DNA from: Brevipalpus yothersi
Taxonomy: Eukaryota; Arthropoda; Arachnida; Trombidiformes; Tenuipalpidae
Assembly (NCBI GenBank): GCA_003956705.1
Contig: QZCP01000823.1
Location: forward strand, 1 to 64,000
DNA length: 64,000 bases
Reading direction: 5' to 3'
Shown: positions 36,951 to 49,052 of the stretch, one piece after another
How the letters are laid out: every line of letters begins with the position of its first letter
How positions within the stretch are numbered: the first letter of the stretch is position 1
Translations under genes and position numbers: made by a program
The notes under the pieces: model-generated
Database searches by the model: none
Seen by the model: only the letters and a program-made list of their open reading frames with translations
Told to the model about the DNA's origin: nothing

Positions 36951-37943
36951 TTAGGCTTTGGATTTGGATGATTTCCTCTTCTTCCCCTCTTCTTTGCCAT
37001 CTCTGAGTTCAATAGAAGTTTCGAGGAATGAATAAATCTTCCACAATTCCAGCAATGCCTTATGCTTCTCCTCCCTCAGATCATCATACTCTTTGAGTTC
37101 AGCTTCATATCGTGCCTCTATTTCTCTTCGTTCCCTGTTCTTCCGTTCACGAAGCTTTTTGGAAGCCATTCGATTGCATTCTTTTTTGGCATCTGATTTT
37201 GATGAGATCGAATTTGATGAGGTAGACGATCGTCGGAGACTACGCATTGATACATCCGATTGGATACTCATCAGAGAGCTGGATGAATCACACTGGATGG
37301 CCGATCCATTGTACCATTTGCCAGGAGTTACTGGACGATCATCAGCGGAGAGATCCTCTGGTTGCTGACCAACACTGTCTTCGTGGCCATGGAATTCGAA
37401 TTTGGCATCAGATTGTGACAGTGGAGATGGATTTGGTGTCATTTGCTCAAAAAATATTTGCGAAAAGCCAGTATGAGCTGTGGTGTTGAGATTTTGGGCA
37501 ATTCTTTGGTCTTCTTCACAATCCATTTTCTGGAGTGAGAGAGATCGAAAATAATTCGAATAAGTTAGACAGTTGAAAACAATCATAACAGTTAAAGGAG
37601 ATCACTGTTCAAATTTTCTGATATATACCTCTGAGTAGTGGCCATAACCAGGGAATGGCTTAATTTGTGTCATCACAAGTGATCGTGCCAATACAGGATC
37701 ACCAAGATCTTCTTTCGATGGTTTAAAATCTCGATACCGTTGATAGTAATCCTGAGTAAGCACAGGAATTATTACACCATCATCAAGACGCTCGGTGGTT
37801 TCCTGTGAGAATCGGAAACCTTGCGATTGTGATTGTGATGATAATGCTGAATTGTAAGGAGCCATGTCCATCATACCAAATCCTTCCACATTAACTGAAG
37901 AGAAATCGCAACCACCTTGACTAAATGTACGATTTTGGCTCAT
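36951..37943 (-). CDS. bZIP-like basic protein, family not recognised
   Basis: Two exons, 37943-37629 and 37529-36951, join in phase 0 (TCAGAG|GTATAT, CTCCAG|AAAATG) to give 297 aa. The N-terminal half is polar and Ser/Gln-rich (SSQSQSQGFRFSQ). The second half has a Ser-rich stretch (SLRRSSTSSNSISSKS) and then a basic helix with the spacing of a bZIP DNA-contact region, NRMASKKLR (N-x2-A-S-x2-L-R), followed by about 40 residues of charged helix and a Lys-rich tail (KKRKSSKSK). The expected heptad d positions read Ile, Glu, Leu, Ala, Ile, so the zipper is weak. It is likely nuclear; partner and targets are unknown. It may be an authentic divergent bZIP factor or simply a basic coiled coil. Paired NRF-1-like motifs lie about 500 bases upstream. 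Confidence 0.65.
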
Positions 37944-38323
37944 TTTGAAGAGATCCGAAAGTTGACCAAAACAATATCGAGAAAGTGTAGCACACGGCAA
38001 CAGTTATACTACTGATACACACAGGCACAATGTTATCAATTTGTTACAAATTGATGATATTGAAATCGTATTGAACTACGATCACAGATGAGATTCAAAG
38101 TTTTAAAGAAGCAAACTTTTCAACTACACTCACACACACACACAATCAATCAATGATCATTAAGATTATGAATCATCCAAACACAACCAGATCCACGAGC
38201 GAAGTGATGAGCCGCGAAATGGTAACAACACTGACAAAAGAGCACCAGTTTCACCATACAGCCACAGCCAATAGCTGTACTGTACAGCCATCAAGCTCCT
38301 CCCATGTGTCATGCGTCTTGAGC

Positions 38324-38349
38324 GTTAAGTTTTTCTAACAAAACTTAAC
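38324..38349. repeat. Perfect hairpin, 10-bp arms, 6-nt loop
   Basis: GTTAAGTTTT at 38324-38333 pairs with AAAACTTAAC at 38340-38349. The A/T-rich distal arm ends make it weakly terminator-like, but in a eukaryotic intergenic region the role is unknown. Confidence 0.7.
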
Positions 38350-38438
38350 TTTCCACCAAAACTTGGTTCAAGCAAGTTTGTGTGAGTTAAATCGAGTTAA
38401 GAGAGAAAATGCTTTTAAAAGGAGCCATATGTAAGTGT

Positions 38439-38462
38439 GCATGCGCGCTGCGTTGCGCATGC
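38439..38462. promoter_or_regulatory. NRF-1-like palindromic promoter element
   Basis: GCATGCGC (38439-38446) and its reverse complement GCGCATGC (38455-38462) form an inverted repeat. TTGCGCATGCGT closely matches the NRF-1 consensus (TGCGCATGCGC). It is one of very few CpG-dense spots in the window, about 500 bases upstream of the bZIP-like gene. Confidence 0.45.
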
Positions 38463-38947
38463 GTATAGGCTAGTGATGATGAAATTTCATCATCTCAACA
38501 CAATCTCAACACACTAGCACTGTATGTGTTTAGACCTATATTTGGGCTACTGGCATTGCCTTGAGGGCAAAAAAAAAGAGAGAGGAAAGTGGCCATGATC
38601 CATGGTCTTGGTCAGTTTGGGCCATCATCATATTCGGTGGCCCCACAATCTTCTCGACCATTCAGAAGCTTCCAAGTGGGCTTACTGTTACTGAGTTGTG
38701 CGTCAGCACGAAAACGGCACTTTGGTGGGAAAGTTTGGTCAAGAGAGCGAAAAAAAAAATTAAACTTTCTCCCGAAATAAGTTAAAAGTGTGGAGGATAA
38801 TACAATGGCCCGAATTTTGGGTCTTCTGGAGAGGAGAAAAGTTTGGGAGAGAGAAACTGCTTGGATTTCTTAGAAAAGAAGGGAAAAAACTCAGCAGGAG
38901 TCCGGAGGATAGATGATGAATTTGAATGACGGTTTCGGTTTAACAAG

Positions 38948-38953
38948 TTTATT
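38948..38953 (-). promoter_or_regulatory. Polyadenylation signal AATAAA
   Basis: AATAAA on the minus strand, 97 bases past the NDUFA5 stop codon. Confidence 0.6.
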
Positions 38954-39049
38954 TGATCAACTAAAGATTTTGAAATACATTCGATAGCAAGTATTTACAT
39001 AACTAGTGTAGCGGTCTAACAAGAAAGAGCGATTATATTATTTGGTTCA

Positions 39050-39739
39050 TCAATTGATGGGCCATTTCCATTGGTCTTCTAGTGGCTTGGCGACTAGAGG
39101 TTCCCATGCTTTAAATTCGGCAATCTTAAGAGCTGCGGTAAACTCACAATTGGCTTGGTATATCATCTCTTCCACCTGATATTGATATTTATTCTCGAAA
39201 GTCAAAATATCAGGAGTAACTTCCAGTGATCTGAGACGATCTCTCACTATCTTCTCGGTATGCTTACGATAGATCGCTTCTTCTGGCATGGTACTCAAGA
39301 CCTTTAAAATACGATCATAGATCTTGGAAAGAGTCTAGGAAGATAGAAAAAAATGTCATTTCATTATTCATGTGTTATGATCATAATGAATATAAGTCAA
39401 GAATTTGAAGTCACTATCATCCTCATCCTCCCATAAGTGAAAGATGACTCAGATTCCAAATATTTTACCAACTGATAGTGATCGCACGTTCAAATTATCT
39501 GAGAGTGTAAATTCTGGCGCATCCGATGGATACACAATGTTGCACTATTGCTCACCTCCTTAGGATTGACACAAACTTCGACAGGACCCAAGAGTGTAGT
39601 AACCTATGGAGATAGATTCTCAATGAGACATCATGAAGGATAATATGAATCCAAGCAGTCGTTAATGACTCATGAGATTGATAACCTGACTTACCTTCTT
39701 GCTGGTTACATTGTTGAAGAGCATAGGAAACAAACGCAT
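39050..39739 (-). CDS. NDUFA5: NADH dehydrogenase 1 alpha subcomplex subunit 5 (complex I)
   Basis: Three exons, 39739-39695, 39603-39556 and 39334-39050, give 125 aa; all introns are phase 0 (AAG|GTAAGT, CATAG|GTT, GAG|GTGAGC, CCTAG|ACT). An internal ATG at 39724 would give 120 aa and matches the family N-terminus better. Diagnostic stretches are KKVTTLLGPVEV, IYDRILKVLSTMPEEAIYRKHTEKI, EEMIYQANCEFTAALKI and the C-terminal WEPLVAKPLEDQWKWPI, nearly identical in layout to human NDUFA5 (116 aa). Known role: accessory subunit of the complex I peripheral arm in the mitochondrial matrix. UBE2W follows upstream on the same strand. Confidence 0.95.
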
Positions 39740-40427
39740 GATTAATGTATTGATTTATAATATACTTCGGCCCGAAAATGTTAATGCCAATTGAACCTCG
39801 ATGAAGCTCAATTAAATCCGAATTAAATCCGAATTTAATCAAAATTTATTATCAAAACAAACCCACAACATTCATAACATGCAACATGAAAGCGCAAGCT
39901 TGGCGCGTCAATCGAAATTTTATCTCATTCTTGTCCTTGTTTCTTTCTCTCTCTCTCTCTCGCCTCATGATGGAAGAATTTCCATGCTCATGATAAAAAT
40001 TCAGCTCCATGCAGAGCAGTTCGTGGTGTGCAATGATATTTTTCATTTGAGTATGGTGTAGAGTGCCAAAATGAACGAAACAATTGATGCTCATTCTGAT
40101 TGGGTTGTAATTTTGTTTTCTCTTCAATTCTTTTGCTTTTTTTTCTCTTCATCTCAATTACATTGAAATACAGCTAGTGATAGGTAGACAGTTTTTAGCC
40201 GAAAAATTTTAATGGAGAAGCAAAATTTGACAACGATTGTAGATGCATTTACTATCAAGTCGGATAAGAAGAACCCCAATCAAATTGATAAAAATGGTTA
40301 TGATTCCTGGAATGAAGGAGAAAGAGAATAAATTTGTTGTACATCAAAGTTACGTGTGAATAGAAATTTGCAGAGAGATCAAACGAGAAGAATAGAATAG
40401 AAGAAAAGCATCCTTACCCAAAGCAGA
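39740..40427. other. Spacer between NDUFA5 and UBE2W
   Basis: About 690 bases. CT-rich patch at 39942-39961; otherwise nothing recognised. It must hold the NDUFA5 promoter. Confidence 0.55.
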
Positions 40428-41800
40428 TCAAACAGATTCATCATGATACCTGAAATATGAGAAAAAATTTTTCGGCTCAGTACGGCGTGAAAAGATTGTT
40501 CAATCAGAATACATACCACCATTTTGTCTTTTTTGGGTTTTTGTTGCAAGTTTTTACATAGAGAGAGTTGTCTTGAGGCCTCTTCTTCTCCTTACAACTC
40601 GAGAGCATTGACACGATGCTGAAATGAATGAATGAAAATTGAAAACATAAGAACTCTATTCAGAATAATAATTCAGCTCAGGCAGGATAGCTCAAGTGAA
40701 CCACACTATATCATTCAATCAGGGAGAAAATTTGTCCCTCATCCTTTATTTCAATTCAGAGAAGAAATTCATATCTAATGACTGATAAACGTGAAGAATT
40801 GAATTGTGTTTCGAGTTCACTGAGAGGTGTAACATCATGAGAGTACTAACCTCAAGCAGACACTTTGAACGCTCAACGCTGGGCTCCAATCTTCGGTAAG
40901 AATGGATAAACAAATGTGACCATTGCTATATACATGAGGATGAACTGGTATATTATTTCCAATGAAAGTTACTTCGGGTGAATCGAAAGGATATCTTGGG
41001 CTAAATTTAAATTGAAGCTGAAATTTTTCACCCTCATACAAAGTTCCAGATGCTCCTTCCATATCTACGATCCATCTACGAGTAGATTAATGGTTGATGG
41101 TAGATATAACGTAACATTGTTCATGTTAATCGCCACAGTGAAATTGTTTCATCACATCCATTTCAGAAGGAGTAAAATAAATCGAAAGTTCATATGATGA
41201 TGAACCAAAAGATGATGCATATGCGGAAGTTATCAATTCATCGGTAAGGTTTTTCCACGATGGTTAAGCACACACAGATAGAGAAGAAAGAAAGAGAAGA
41301 ATAGAAAATATGAGAAATCAAGGTATTGAGTTTTGAGAGCTTCTCTTTCTCACTGTATAATGAAAATCAATGTATATCAGATCAATTGCAATTTAAAATC
41401 AACTTACTGTGTCAAGCTTGAGCCGACACTGCATGGATTGACTTGAACTCCTGGAGGAGGTTCCGTTTGAATAGATAGAAGCTCTTTTTGTAATCTCTTC
41501 TGGAAAGCGAATGATGAATAATGATTCATTTTACATTCCACAATTAAAGATGATGAACAAATGATTCGAAAGAGAAAGTGTTTGTATATGAAATTGGGTG
41601 AATATGATATGAGTATATGTATAAATATTGAGGGCAATGTGTGAATGTGTGTATGTAAGGAGAAAATATTTTAGATCATCATCATTGTTACAGCTATTCG
41701 AAAGATGATCAAGAAACAATAAATATAAGCATAACCAATGGCAATGTTTGGAAAGCAAATTAAAAAGGATTCTTCTCAAACTTACCTGCATTGATGCCAT
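40428..41800 (-). CDS. UBE2W: Ubiquitin-conjugating enzyme E2 W
   Basis: Five exons, 41800-41786, 41499-41408, 41075-40851, 40618-40517 and 40449-40428, give exactly 151 aa, the human length. The first exon codes only MASMQ and the last only the end of a Trp codon plus YHDESV; both would be missed by an ORF scan. The UBC core includes GTLYEGEKFQLQFKFS.RYPFDSPEV, HPHVYSNGHICLSIL with catalytic Cys91, and TEDWSPALSVQSVCL, and ends KNPKKTKWWYHDE. Known role: E2 that attaches ubiquitin to the alpha-amino group of unstructured substrate N-termini, working with RING/U-box ligases such as CHIP. Splice sites are all consensus. The chimaerin gene begins divergently about 1.7 kb away. Confidence 0.97.
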
Positions 41801-43503
41801 GATTTCGTTTCTTTTACTCTTTCTCTTCTCTCTCTCTCCTTCTGATCAAAGAGTATTGATGATTCAAATACGATGATATTACACTTGATGGTTACAGGTT
41901 ACAAATTGTTACTCAAAAAACAAATTGAGGCATAGTTTTGATGTTGATAATTGATGTATAATATATATGTAAAGGTGCGTAAATATGTGTATATATTTTT
42001 GTATTTACTGTAAATAATGAAGCTCTTTGAAGTGATGATGAACAAAGCTTTCTCTTTCTTTCACCCAATTAATACTATTTATCCGTATATTACTGACTAA
42101 TTCAAATACAATGATCACTGATAATATTGAAGAATATTTATCTCTCTATCTTCTAACCACAATCAAAAATAATGGCAATAAAAACCTCAAACTTGACTTG
42201 ATCTAAAAAGATACCAAAAAATGATGTGGCTACCACTGAATAAGAAGATGTATCTCAAACATACACACACCGAAGATGAAAGAGATGTTACACAAGTTCA
42301 TCACCCAAAATGAGTTTACTTGATGACACACACAGTATATCTCTCTCTCTCTCTTTCTATACAACACTCGATGTATCAAAGTATTCAGCACCACTAAAGA
42401 AGAAGATGAAACAAAAAAAAATTAAAACTACTGGTTGTTAGTGGTTAAAGTAATTGAATGAGGGTCACTTGATAGTAGAGAGAAGAAGAAGAAAAGGTAA
42501 ACACAACTGCACACACACAAGCATACAAACTCGACTACTGACAAGCTCAACAACACCTCAGAAAGCAAGTGTGATACAGAAAAAAAACACTTTTTATTAT
42601 CATCCTGCGAGACTGACAAATGATGATTATGATGATACAGTAAAATTTATTTAATATCATTAATATTCAAAATTTTCTTCATCCTCTTTACCTATTGTTC
42701 GAGGGTATAATCGATGTCAGCCCATCATCATCAGTTAGGGTATTATCATCATTATCTACACCTGAACACTGTCCACCATGTCAATGTATCATTTTAAAGA
42801 GTATGTGTTCAATTAAGGTAGATGTTTACCTTCAAATGTTGATTCAGTTTTCTGATGATTTTTGCCTGATTTCACTTTCACTTGATGCAATCATGATAAA
42901 TAGAAATGATTTTCGTTTTGAGCTTGAAAGAAAATAAATTGACAAGTATTCTAAAGTGCTTTAATTATGTCCATAATCAGGGTGAAATGTGTTTGTGTGT
43001 GTGTGTCGGTGTGTAAAATGATGGAAAAAATTTTGTGAATCTCATCACAATCAATTTGATTTTATTGTGTGTATCTGTGTTGTTCATTGATTGATTACCA
43101 CAACTACTAATATTAGCCATGTCTAGTGGCTTACCAGCGAAAGTTCATAGATTAATATCGAGAACAATATCAAATTGATCGGAAAACAAATTCATTTTAC
43201 AATCAAATTTACTAGTCATGAGGCATGACTCATAATGATTAAATTTGGAGTTTGATCACGAGTACAAGCCTATCCTATTACAGTGTTTCTCATTTTTACA
43301 CTCACAATTTAACTTGCCCATTATCCAAGTTCAATGTGAGATATCAATTTAACTAAAGTGTTTGTTCCAGTTTTTTTCATTTGTCAATGTAATTTATTGA
43401 TGTTAAACAGTTTCAACTATCCAAATCCCAATTTCAAATGTGATCACTTTTTTCGGTGTCTTCTCTCTATCTCTACTCTCAAATTCATTCATCTCACCCT
43501 GAA
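41801..43503. other. Divergent intergenic region, UBE2W/chimaerin
   Basis: Presumably holds both promoters. CT patch near 42341-42356 and TG run near 42990-43006. No gene seen on either strand. Confidence 0.55.
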
Positions 43504-45267
43504 ATGATACATACAGCAATGCCTATCACCGAAACAGAGGAAAATAAAATTGCATCCATCTGGAAACATCATCTATACCAACTTCAACTTCGAGCACCTA
43601 AGCCGAAACGATTAGTTTGTCAACGAGATATCGAAGATCGACCTCCTCATTATGGACGAGAATTTCATGGTGAAATTAGTCGAGAGGAAACAGATCAACT
43701 ACTTGCTGGTGAAGATGGTCGATATCTTGTTCGAAAGTCAACTCGAGCCGAACATCAATTCACATTGTCTCTCAGGTAATCTAATTTTTTTTCAATTGGA
43801 TAGACATTTGATTTGGTAATAGTAAGAAGTTATTCCATGAACCAATTTTCTCATCGAATCTAGACTTGACAATCAGACGAGACATTTTCGTCTCTACTAT
43901 GATGGCAAACAGCATTCAGTTGGTGAAAAGCGTTTTGATACCGTCCACGATCTAGTGGCTGATGGATTAATTATGATGTATCTGGAGAATCATGCTGGGG
44001 ATTACATTGCCTCCATGAATAACTGTAAGTTTCTTGCCTCCAATGCTTATCCCAAATCCTGAAAATTCCAGAGCTTGAACTTTTATCACCATCTTCTCCC
44101 AGTAACATCTTATGAGGACAGTCCTCATTTCACTCTTCAAAGATCCTACAAATTGAAACGTGCCAATAGATTGGATCGAGATGAATCTTCTCGATCTGGA
44201 GGTGATGAGCTGACAAACGGTATTCGAAGGATTAGTGTTCACGAGGCGGGAAAAGATGAAGTATATGATGATGTGATTGATGTTCAAAGTTTCGAGAAGA
44301 AACATGTATTCAAATCTCATAATTTCATCTTTGGTGCACCTTTTTGTGATTATTGTGGAAACTTTATGTGGGGCTTGTTGGCCCAAGGTATGAAATGTGA
44401 AGGTTCGTCATCGTAAAAATTTATCTTACCTTTTAATTTTCAAAGTGATAAGATAATTATTTCTGCTCATAGAGATGTGAATCGAAAATTGATTTAATGA
44501 AGAGTTTTTCGTTCATCATAACTTCACAGATTGTGGCTTCAATGCCCATCGGAAATGTTCTCTCAAAGTTCCTAATGACTGTTGCCCTGATCTGAAAAAT
44601 AATCGAATTTTCGGAATAGATTTGACAACTATTGTCAAAGCTTGCAATACTGTTCGACCTTTCATTTTGGATATGTGCGTTGCTGAGCTTGAAGAACGTG
44701 GTCTACATTTTGAAGGAATTTATCGAGTTTCCGGACTCTCGGATGATGTTGAAGCTCTAAAGATAGCTCTTGAAAAAGATTGGGAAAAGGCTGACAAAAC
44801 TTTGAAGGCTTGTGAAGATGTTCATGTTATCACTGGCGTTCTCAAGCTCTACCTTCGATCATTACCTATTCCATTGATCAGTTTCGATGCCTATCCCCAC
44901 CTCCTCAACGCACTTCGTGAGTATTCTTCCGTTCTATCTCTCCTTGCTAGATTTTCACTTACTAGTTTGTATATTCACAGAGAAACCGAATTCTGAGGAT
45001 AAGATTTCCCACCTCAAAGAAGCCATTTCGCTTCATCTACCTCAAGCCCATTACCAATCGCTTCAATTTTTACTAGCTCATCTCGAGAGAGTATCTCGAG
45101 AGGCTGAAGTTAATCTCATGTCAGTTCATAATCTTAGTACAGTTTTGTGTCCAACTTTGATGAGAACACCAAATATTGGATTGAAAGATTTACAAATGAA
45201 TTTCTGGGACCAGGAGATTCAAGTTCTCGAACTTTTGATTCAACACCATGCCAAAATATTCAAATGA
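43504..45267 (+). CDS. Chimaerin-type Rac GTPase-activating protein (SH2-C1-RhoGAP)
   Basis: Five exons, 43504-43775, 43864-44024, 44103-44402, 44530-44916 and 44981-45267, give 468 aa. The exon 3 acceptor must be CCCAG|TAAC, since the two upstream AGs would create stops. Domains: SH2 about 55-140 with phosphotyrosine-binding Arg77 in YLVRKS; C1 zinc finger about 217-267 (HNF..CDYC..C..C..H..C), the diacylglycerol/phorbol-binding type; RhoGAP about 272-465 with arginine finger Arg309 in GIYRVSG. Length matches human alpha-2/beta-2 chimaerin (about 460 aa). Known role: diacylglycerol-recruited GAP for Rac downstream of receptor tyrosine kinase, semaphorin or ephrin signalling, controlling actin and axon guidance; the Drosophila homologue is RhoGAP5A. 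One donor (GAAG|GTTCGT) is non-consensus, but it is required by the frame. Confidence 0.95.
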
Positions 45268-46967
45268 TCGAATCATTGTGTTCAACAGTATTTTTCATCT
45301 TTTACCACTCGCTCTCTCTTTCAAACCTTTTGGATCGAACAAGAGAGTTGAAAAAGTCAGATCAAGTCATATTAACTGTAATTGTGGAAAAAATTTTCAA
45401 TAATAATAATAGTGCCACCAGCCATTAAAGAAAAGTTAAATGCCATTCATCATGTCTGCGATTTTTTTACTCAAATTTTTACAACAACATTCCAAACGAA
45501 CGGAATATTGTTATCTTATCATCCCAATGAATCATCCGACCAAACTGTTCATCTTGAGCATTTCAAAGAGAAAGCGTCCATGTTTGCCCTCGGTAAATAG
45601 CCATTTGAGAGAGAGAGAAATTCAATCTCATCCACCATCGATTGAAGATAAAGTTTGAAAAGTTCAGTGATTATCTCTCTTGTCGCGACAATTGGAGATA
45701 AAACTTTGAAAAAATCCATTAATTACCCGCAAGCCTATATTGTTCCCATCTCTATATCCACAAGAATGCTCGGGATTCGGGAGAGAGTATATGACTTCCC
45801 AGGGAGGAAGCATTTAAAATTCAACTTACCACTGTAAAAGCCTTTGGCTATTGATGAGTGGCGACGGTCCCACGAGAAATAGAATCCTAACTCTTTACAG
45901 TATGTACATATATATGTATGTGTATGTATGTGTGAAGGTGCGATTTAAAAACCGTTACTATCCTGATGCAATACTTTGATTATATTGCTCATGTTTCTTG
46001 ATTTTGATTGGAAACATTTTCGAAATCTAATGCAAATAAATAAAATCTAAATTATCGTTAGATTGGCATTTCAATACGGTAATGAATAGTCACTCATCTC
46101 CTTAATAATACCGATTTTAGACCGGGAGAATATTTTTGAATGGCCCCAGTAAAACTAATCAGATTAATCAACCTTCAGTATCATCTAAGGCAACTAAGTT
46201 CTCTTTTAACCTGCCCAAAGTTCAAAAATCGCTCATTCGATGGTATTAAAACCCCCGAAAAGTAGAGTAGATTTCACAAAATTGACATCTCGAAATGGTC
46301 AAAGTAAGCTAGTTGTTATGAATTCTCAAGGCATGATACAATGAGCTGACCAAACTCAGATTCGTCATTGTTTTGGTGATTCTAAACCCCTTAGAGAGGA
46401 TTAAGGTTTCTCATGATGATGATAACGATTCAAAAGCAAGGTTTTCTGAGGAGATCTCGAGTAATGGTTCAGATGAAGAAGAGAGCTCGAGTGATAGTGA
46501 AAATTGTTCCATGTTCATCTGAGTTTAGGAAGTTTTGTGCTAGATGATGGCAAAGAGGAATATTAACTTCGCTTGAATTCAAACCCCTTTCCAAACAAAA
46601 GAAGACATTACTCCTTCATATGGAAAGGAAGAGAGAAAGAGAGAAAATTTTTGCTGAGAAAAATGAAAATTCGGAATTGGTATCATATGAAAAAAATTGG
46701 AATCTTGGAGAACTTTCACGAATTGGGAGAATCAAAAGAATCGAAAGAAAAGTGGGTTGTTTGTTCATGACAAGCTGTATTACACATTAATTTTCAACAA
46801 GTATCAGAACTGATTCAACTTTCAGTAGAAAGATGAAATATCTGAGTGAACCTAACGAGTTTTTTTATCTAGAAAAATAAATTAAGTCTCCGCCCTTCGA
46901 GATGAATCGAGAGGGAGGAATATCTTTTCTTCTATAAATATATGTAAATATATTTATAATTCTTCTA
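45268..46967. other. Intergenic between converging genes
   Basis: Holds overlapping AATAAA hexamers (46035-46044) far past the chimaerin stop, and AT-rich sequence with short purine-rich frames (46573-46770) of no recognised identity. Confidence 0.5.
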
Positions 46968-48179
46968 TTAAACAGAAGACACAGTATCAGATTCTGATAG
47001 GGTTGAGATTGTGCTGGAAATATCACATTTATGAGACAGTCGATTGATGATCTTCTCCATATTAGTCACATATACGGAGTGAGATGGTATGGTGGCCTTG
47101 TGGAGTCGTAGGGCATGAAATAGATGCCATGGAGTGATGACATTGATGTCTTCATCAATCGATGGTTTCATCCAATTCGATACAGGATAGTTAGCACAAG
47201 CAATCTGGTGTATGGCATCAAGCTCAGCTGCCTCTCCATTGAGATGAGAGAAGGGAAATGATTCACCATGATCATTGACAAATTTTGAGAGGATATCTTG
47301 TGGATATTTACAAAAATGATGAGAATTTTTTAAATATGGATTGACTACCGGCGTACCAATGGCATAACGAAAACGACCTTTATCATAAGTCCGAAAGGCA
47401 GATTTGAAAGTTAAAACAGATGTGAGTATATTTTTCATGAAATCTCTGAGAGCTGCATTAACAAGCAGTACGGCATCATTGGACAAATTATCTAGACCAG
47501 CTTCCCAAACGATGACAAGCATTCTCAAATTTGCCATAAAATGATCTGGCAGAGATCCATCTGTTGAACTGAATGATAGTTTAAGCAATAATCGATTGCG
47601 TTCCATTTCAATTTTACTGGATCTTCTAACAGCGATTGGAGTGTAAAGAAGAGGATCAGCAGGTATAAAATGTCTCTCACTAATCTTATAAATGGACTTA
47701 TTACCACTATTCTTTTTCGTTCTATTATGCTTAATAATGGTCACCTTAGATTTGTTAGATGAAACATTATCAGTGACCGCAGTTTTGATAATGTTATTTG
47801 TTTTGTTAATCTCACTTTTAATGTTCACGGTATGCTTTTCACGCGATGAATTATTGATCGGATGTCCATCAACGGAAGAAATGTCTTGACACCGGTTGAA
47901 TAAAGCTAACAGGAATGCATTGTGCCTCTTGACAGAGTGATCATCAAAAAATTTTCGCGCCTCAAAATCAAATTCTTCTTTGGTAAGATCATGACGGAAC
48001 CAGCGTTTAAGGAGATCAAGATAGCTACGAAAAAAAGGGACAAAACAAATCAATACCTCGCCATTCACATCTCCTGTCAACCTAGACAGTTAACACTATC
48101 ATCATCATCATACTTACTTTTTAAAATTAGTACCAAGACAATCGCTGAGATTCCTTTTGGCAACACTTAAATCACCCAT
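46968..48179 (-). CDS. TADA1: Transcriptional adapter 1 (SAGA complex core)
   Basis: Two exons, 48179-48118 and 48024-46968, joined in phase 2 (AAAAA|GTAAGT, CGTAG|CTAT), give 372 aa starting MGDLSVAKRNLSDCLG. The N-terminal block (YLDLLKRWFRHDLTKEEFDFEARKFF..HNAFLLALFNRCQ) and the histone-fold-like middle (GLDNLSNDAVLLVNAALRDFMKNILTSVL, then FRYAIGT) match animal TADA1/yeast Hfi1. The C-terminal WHLFHALRLHKATIPSHSVYVTNMEKII also aligns. Slightly longer than human TADA1 (335 aa) because of a Lys/Asn-rich linker after the first domain. Known role: structural subunit of the SAGA histone acetyltransferase coactivator in the nucleus. Confidence 0.9.
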
Positions 48180-49052
48180 CGTTTGAACACACACACTCAA
48201 TGACAAGTGAACCACACACACAGACACACTCACTCACTCACAAAATCAAAAAAACGCGAAAAAAATCATAAGACACCCGGTGAAAATTGTCAGTCACACT
48301 ATGGATCATCCATATAATCCGCCATCGCATACCATCCACACATGTACATTAATCTAAATCAATTTTAATCAAACACACTTTTTCATTATCACCATCAAAA
48401 CATACACAGCAAAACATGCCGAAAACTAAACACATTCGTAAATGAAAACATTTTCGAGTGAATAAAAAAAAATTTTCGCAAACAAAACACGATGTGACAT
48501 CTGTTGGTGGAACTAAAAATATTGACGCAATCAAAAAATGATTTTCAAAACATTTCAAGTTCTTGCTGCAAAGCTGCTTAACACACACACACATACACAA
48601 GTGCAAATAGAAGGAAGATTTTTCTCTCAACTCTTTTTCTGCTAATCAATTAATTAATTATAATTTTGTTTCACTTATTGAGTTGTGGAAAATGTTTGTT
48701 TGATTGTGGTGTATCAATATTTTTGTTCGAATGTTACTTTTTCATTCTCATCACATCGATTGATACTCATTTAGTGCCGGTTGTGAGTTGTGTTTTGCAG
48801 TGAAGAGACAGAAGGAAGAGAAATTTTTTTTCCTACTCTTGTCTAAACGATTGAAAGGAAGAAAAAAATTAATTGAAATTGTGGGTTGTGCTTAGTATGT
48901 GTTCTGATTAGAACTGAGATTATTTGGATTGTGAGTTATACACACATCAACATCAACATTGTATCATATTGAGTGTGTGTGTGAATCTTAAACTTATATT
49001 TACCATTTCGATACCTTGACCATAGACTGTGTTACAACTAAAAAAATCAATC
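48180..49052. other. Divergent promoter region TADA1 / seven-helix protein
   Basis: About 870 bases between divergent start codons. CA/TG-rich runs (48188-48200, 48580-48600). No upstream exon long enough to code for the ectodomain expected in the right-hand gene was found. Confidence 0.5.

Larger units (their letters stand above)
37944..39049. other. Intergenic with hairpins and GC-rich palindrome
   Basis: Contains a 15-bp palindrome GCTGTACTGTACAGC at about 38274-38288, a 10-bp-arm hairpin at 38324-38349 and the CpG-containing inverted repeat at 38439-38462. No gene seen. The NDUFA5 polyadenylation signal lies at 38948-38953. Confidence 0.5.
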
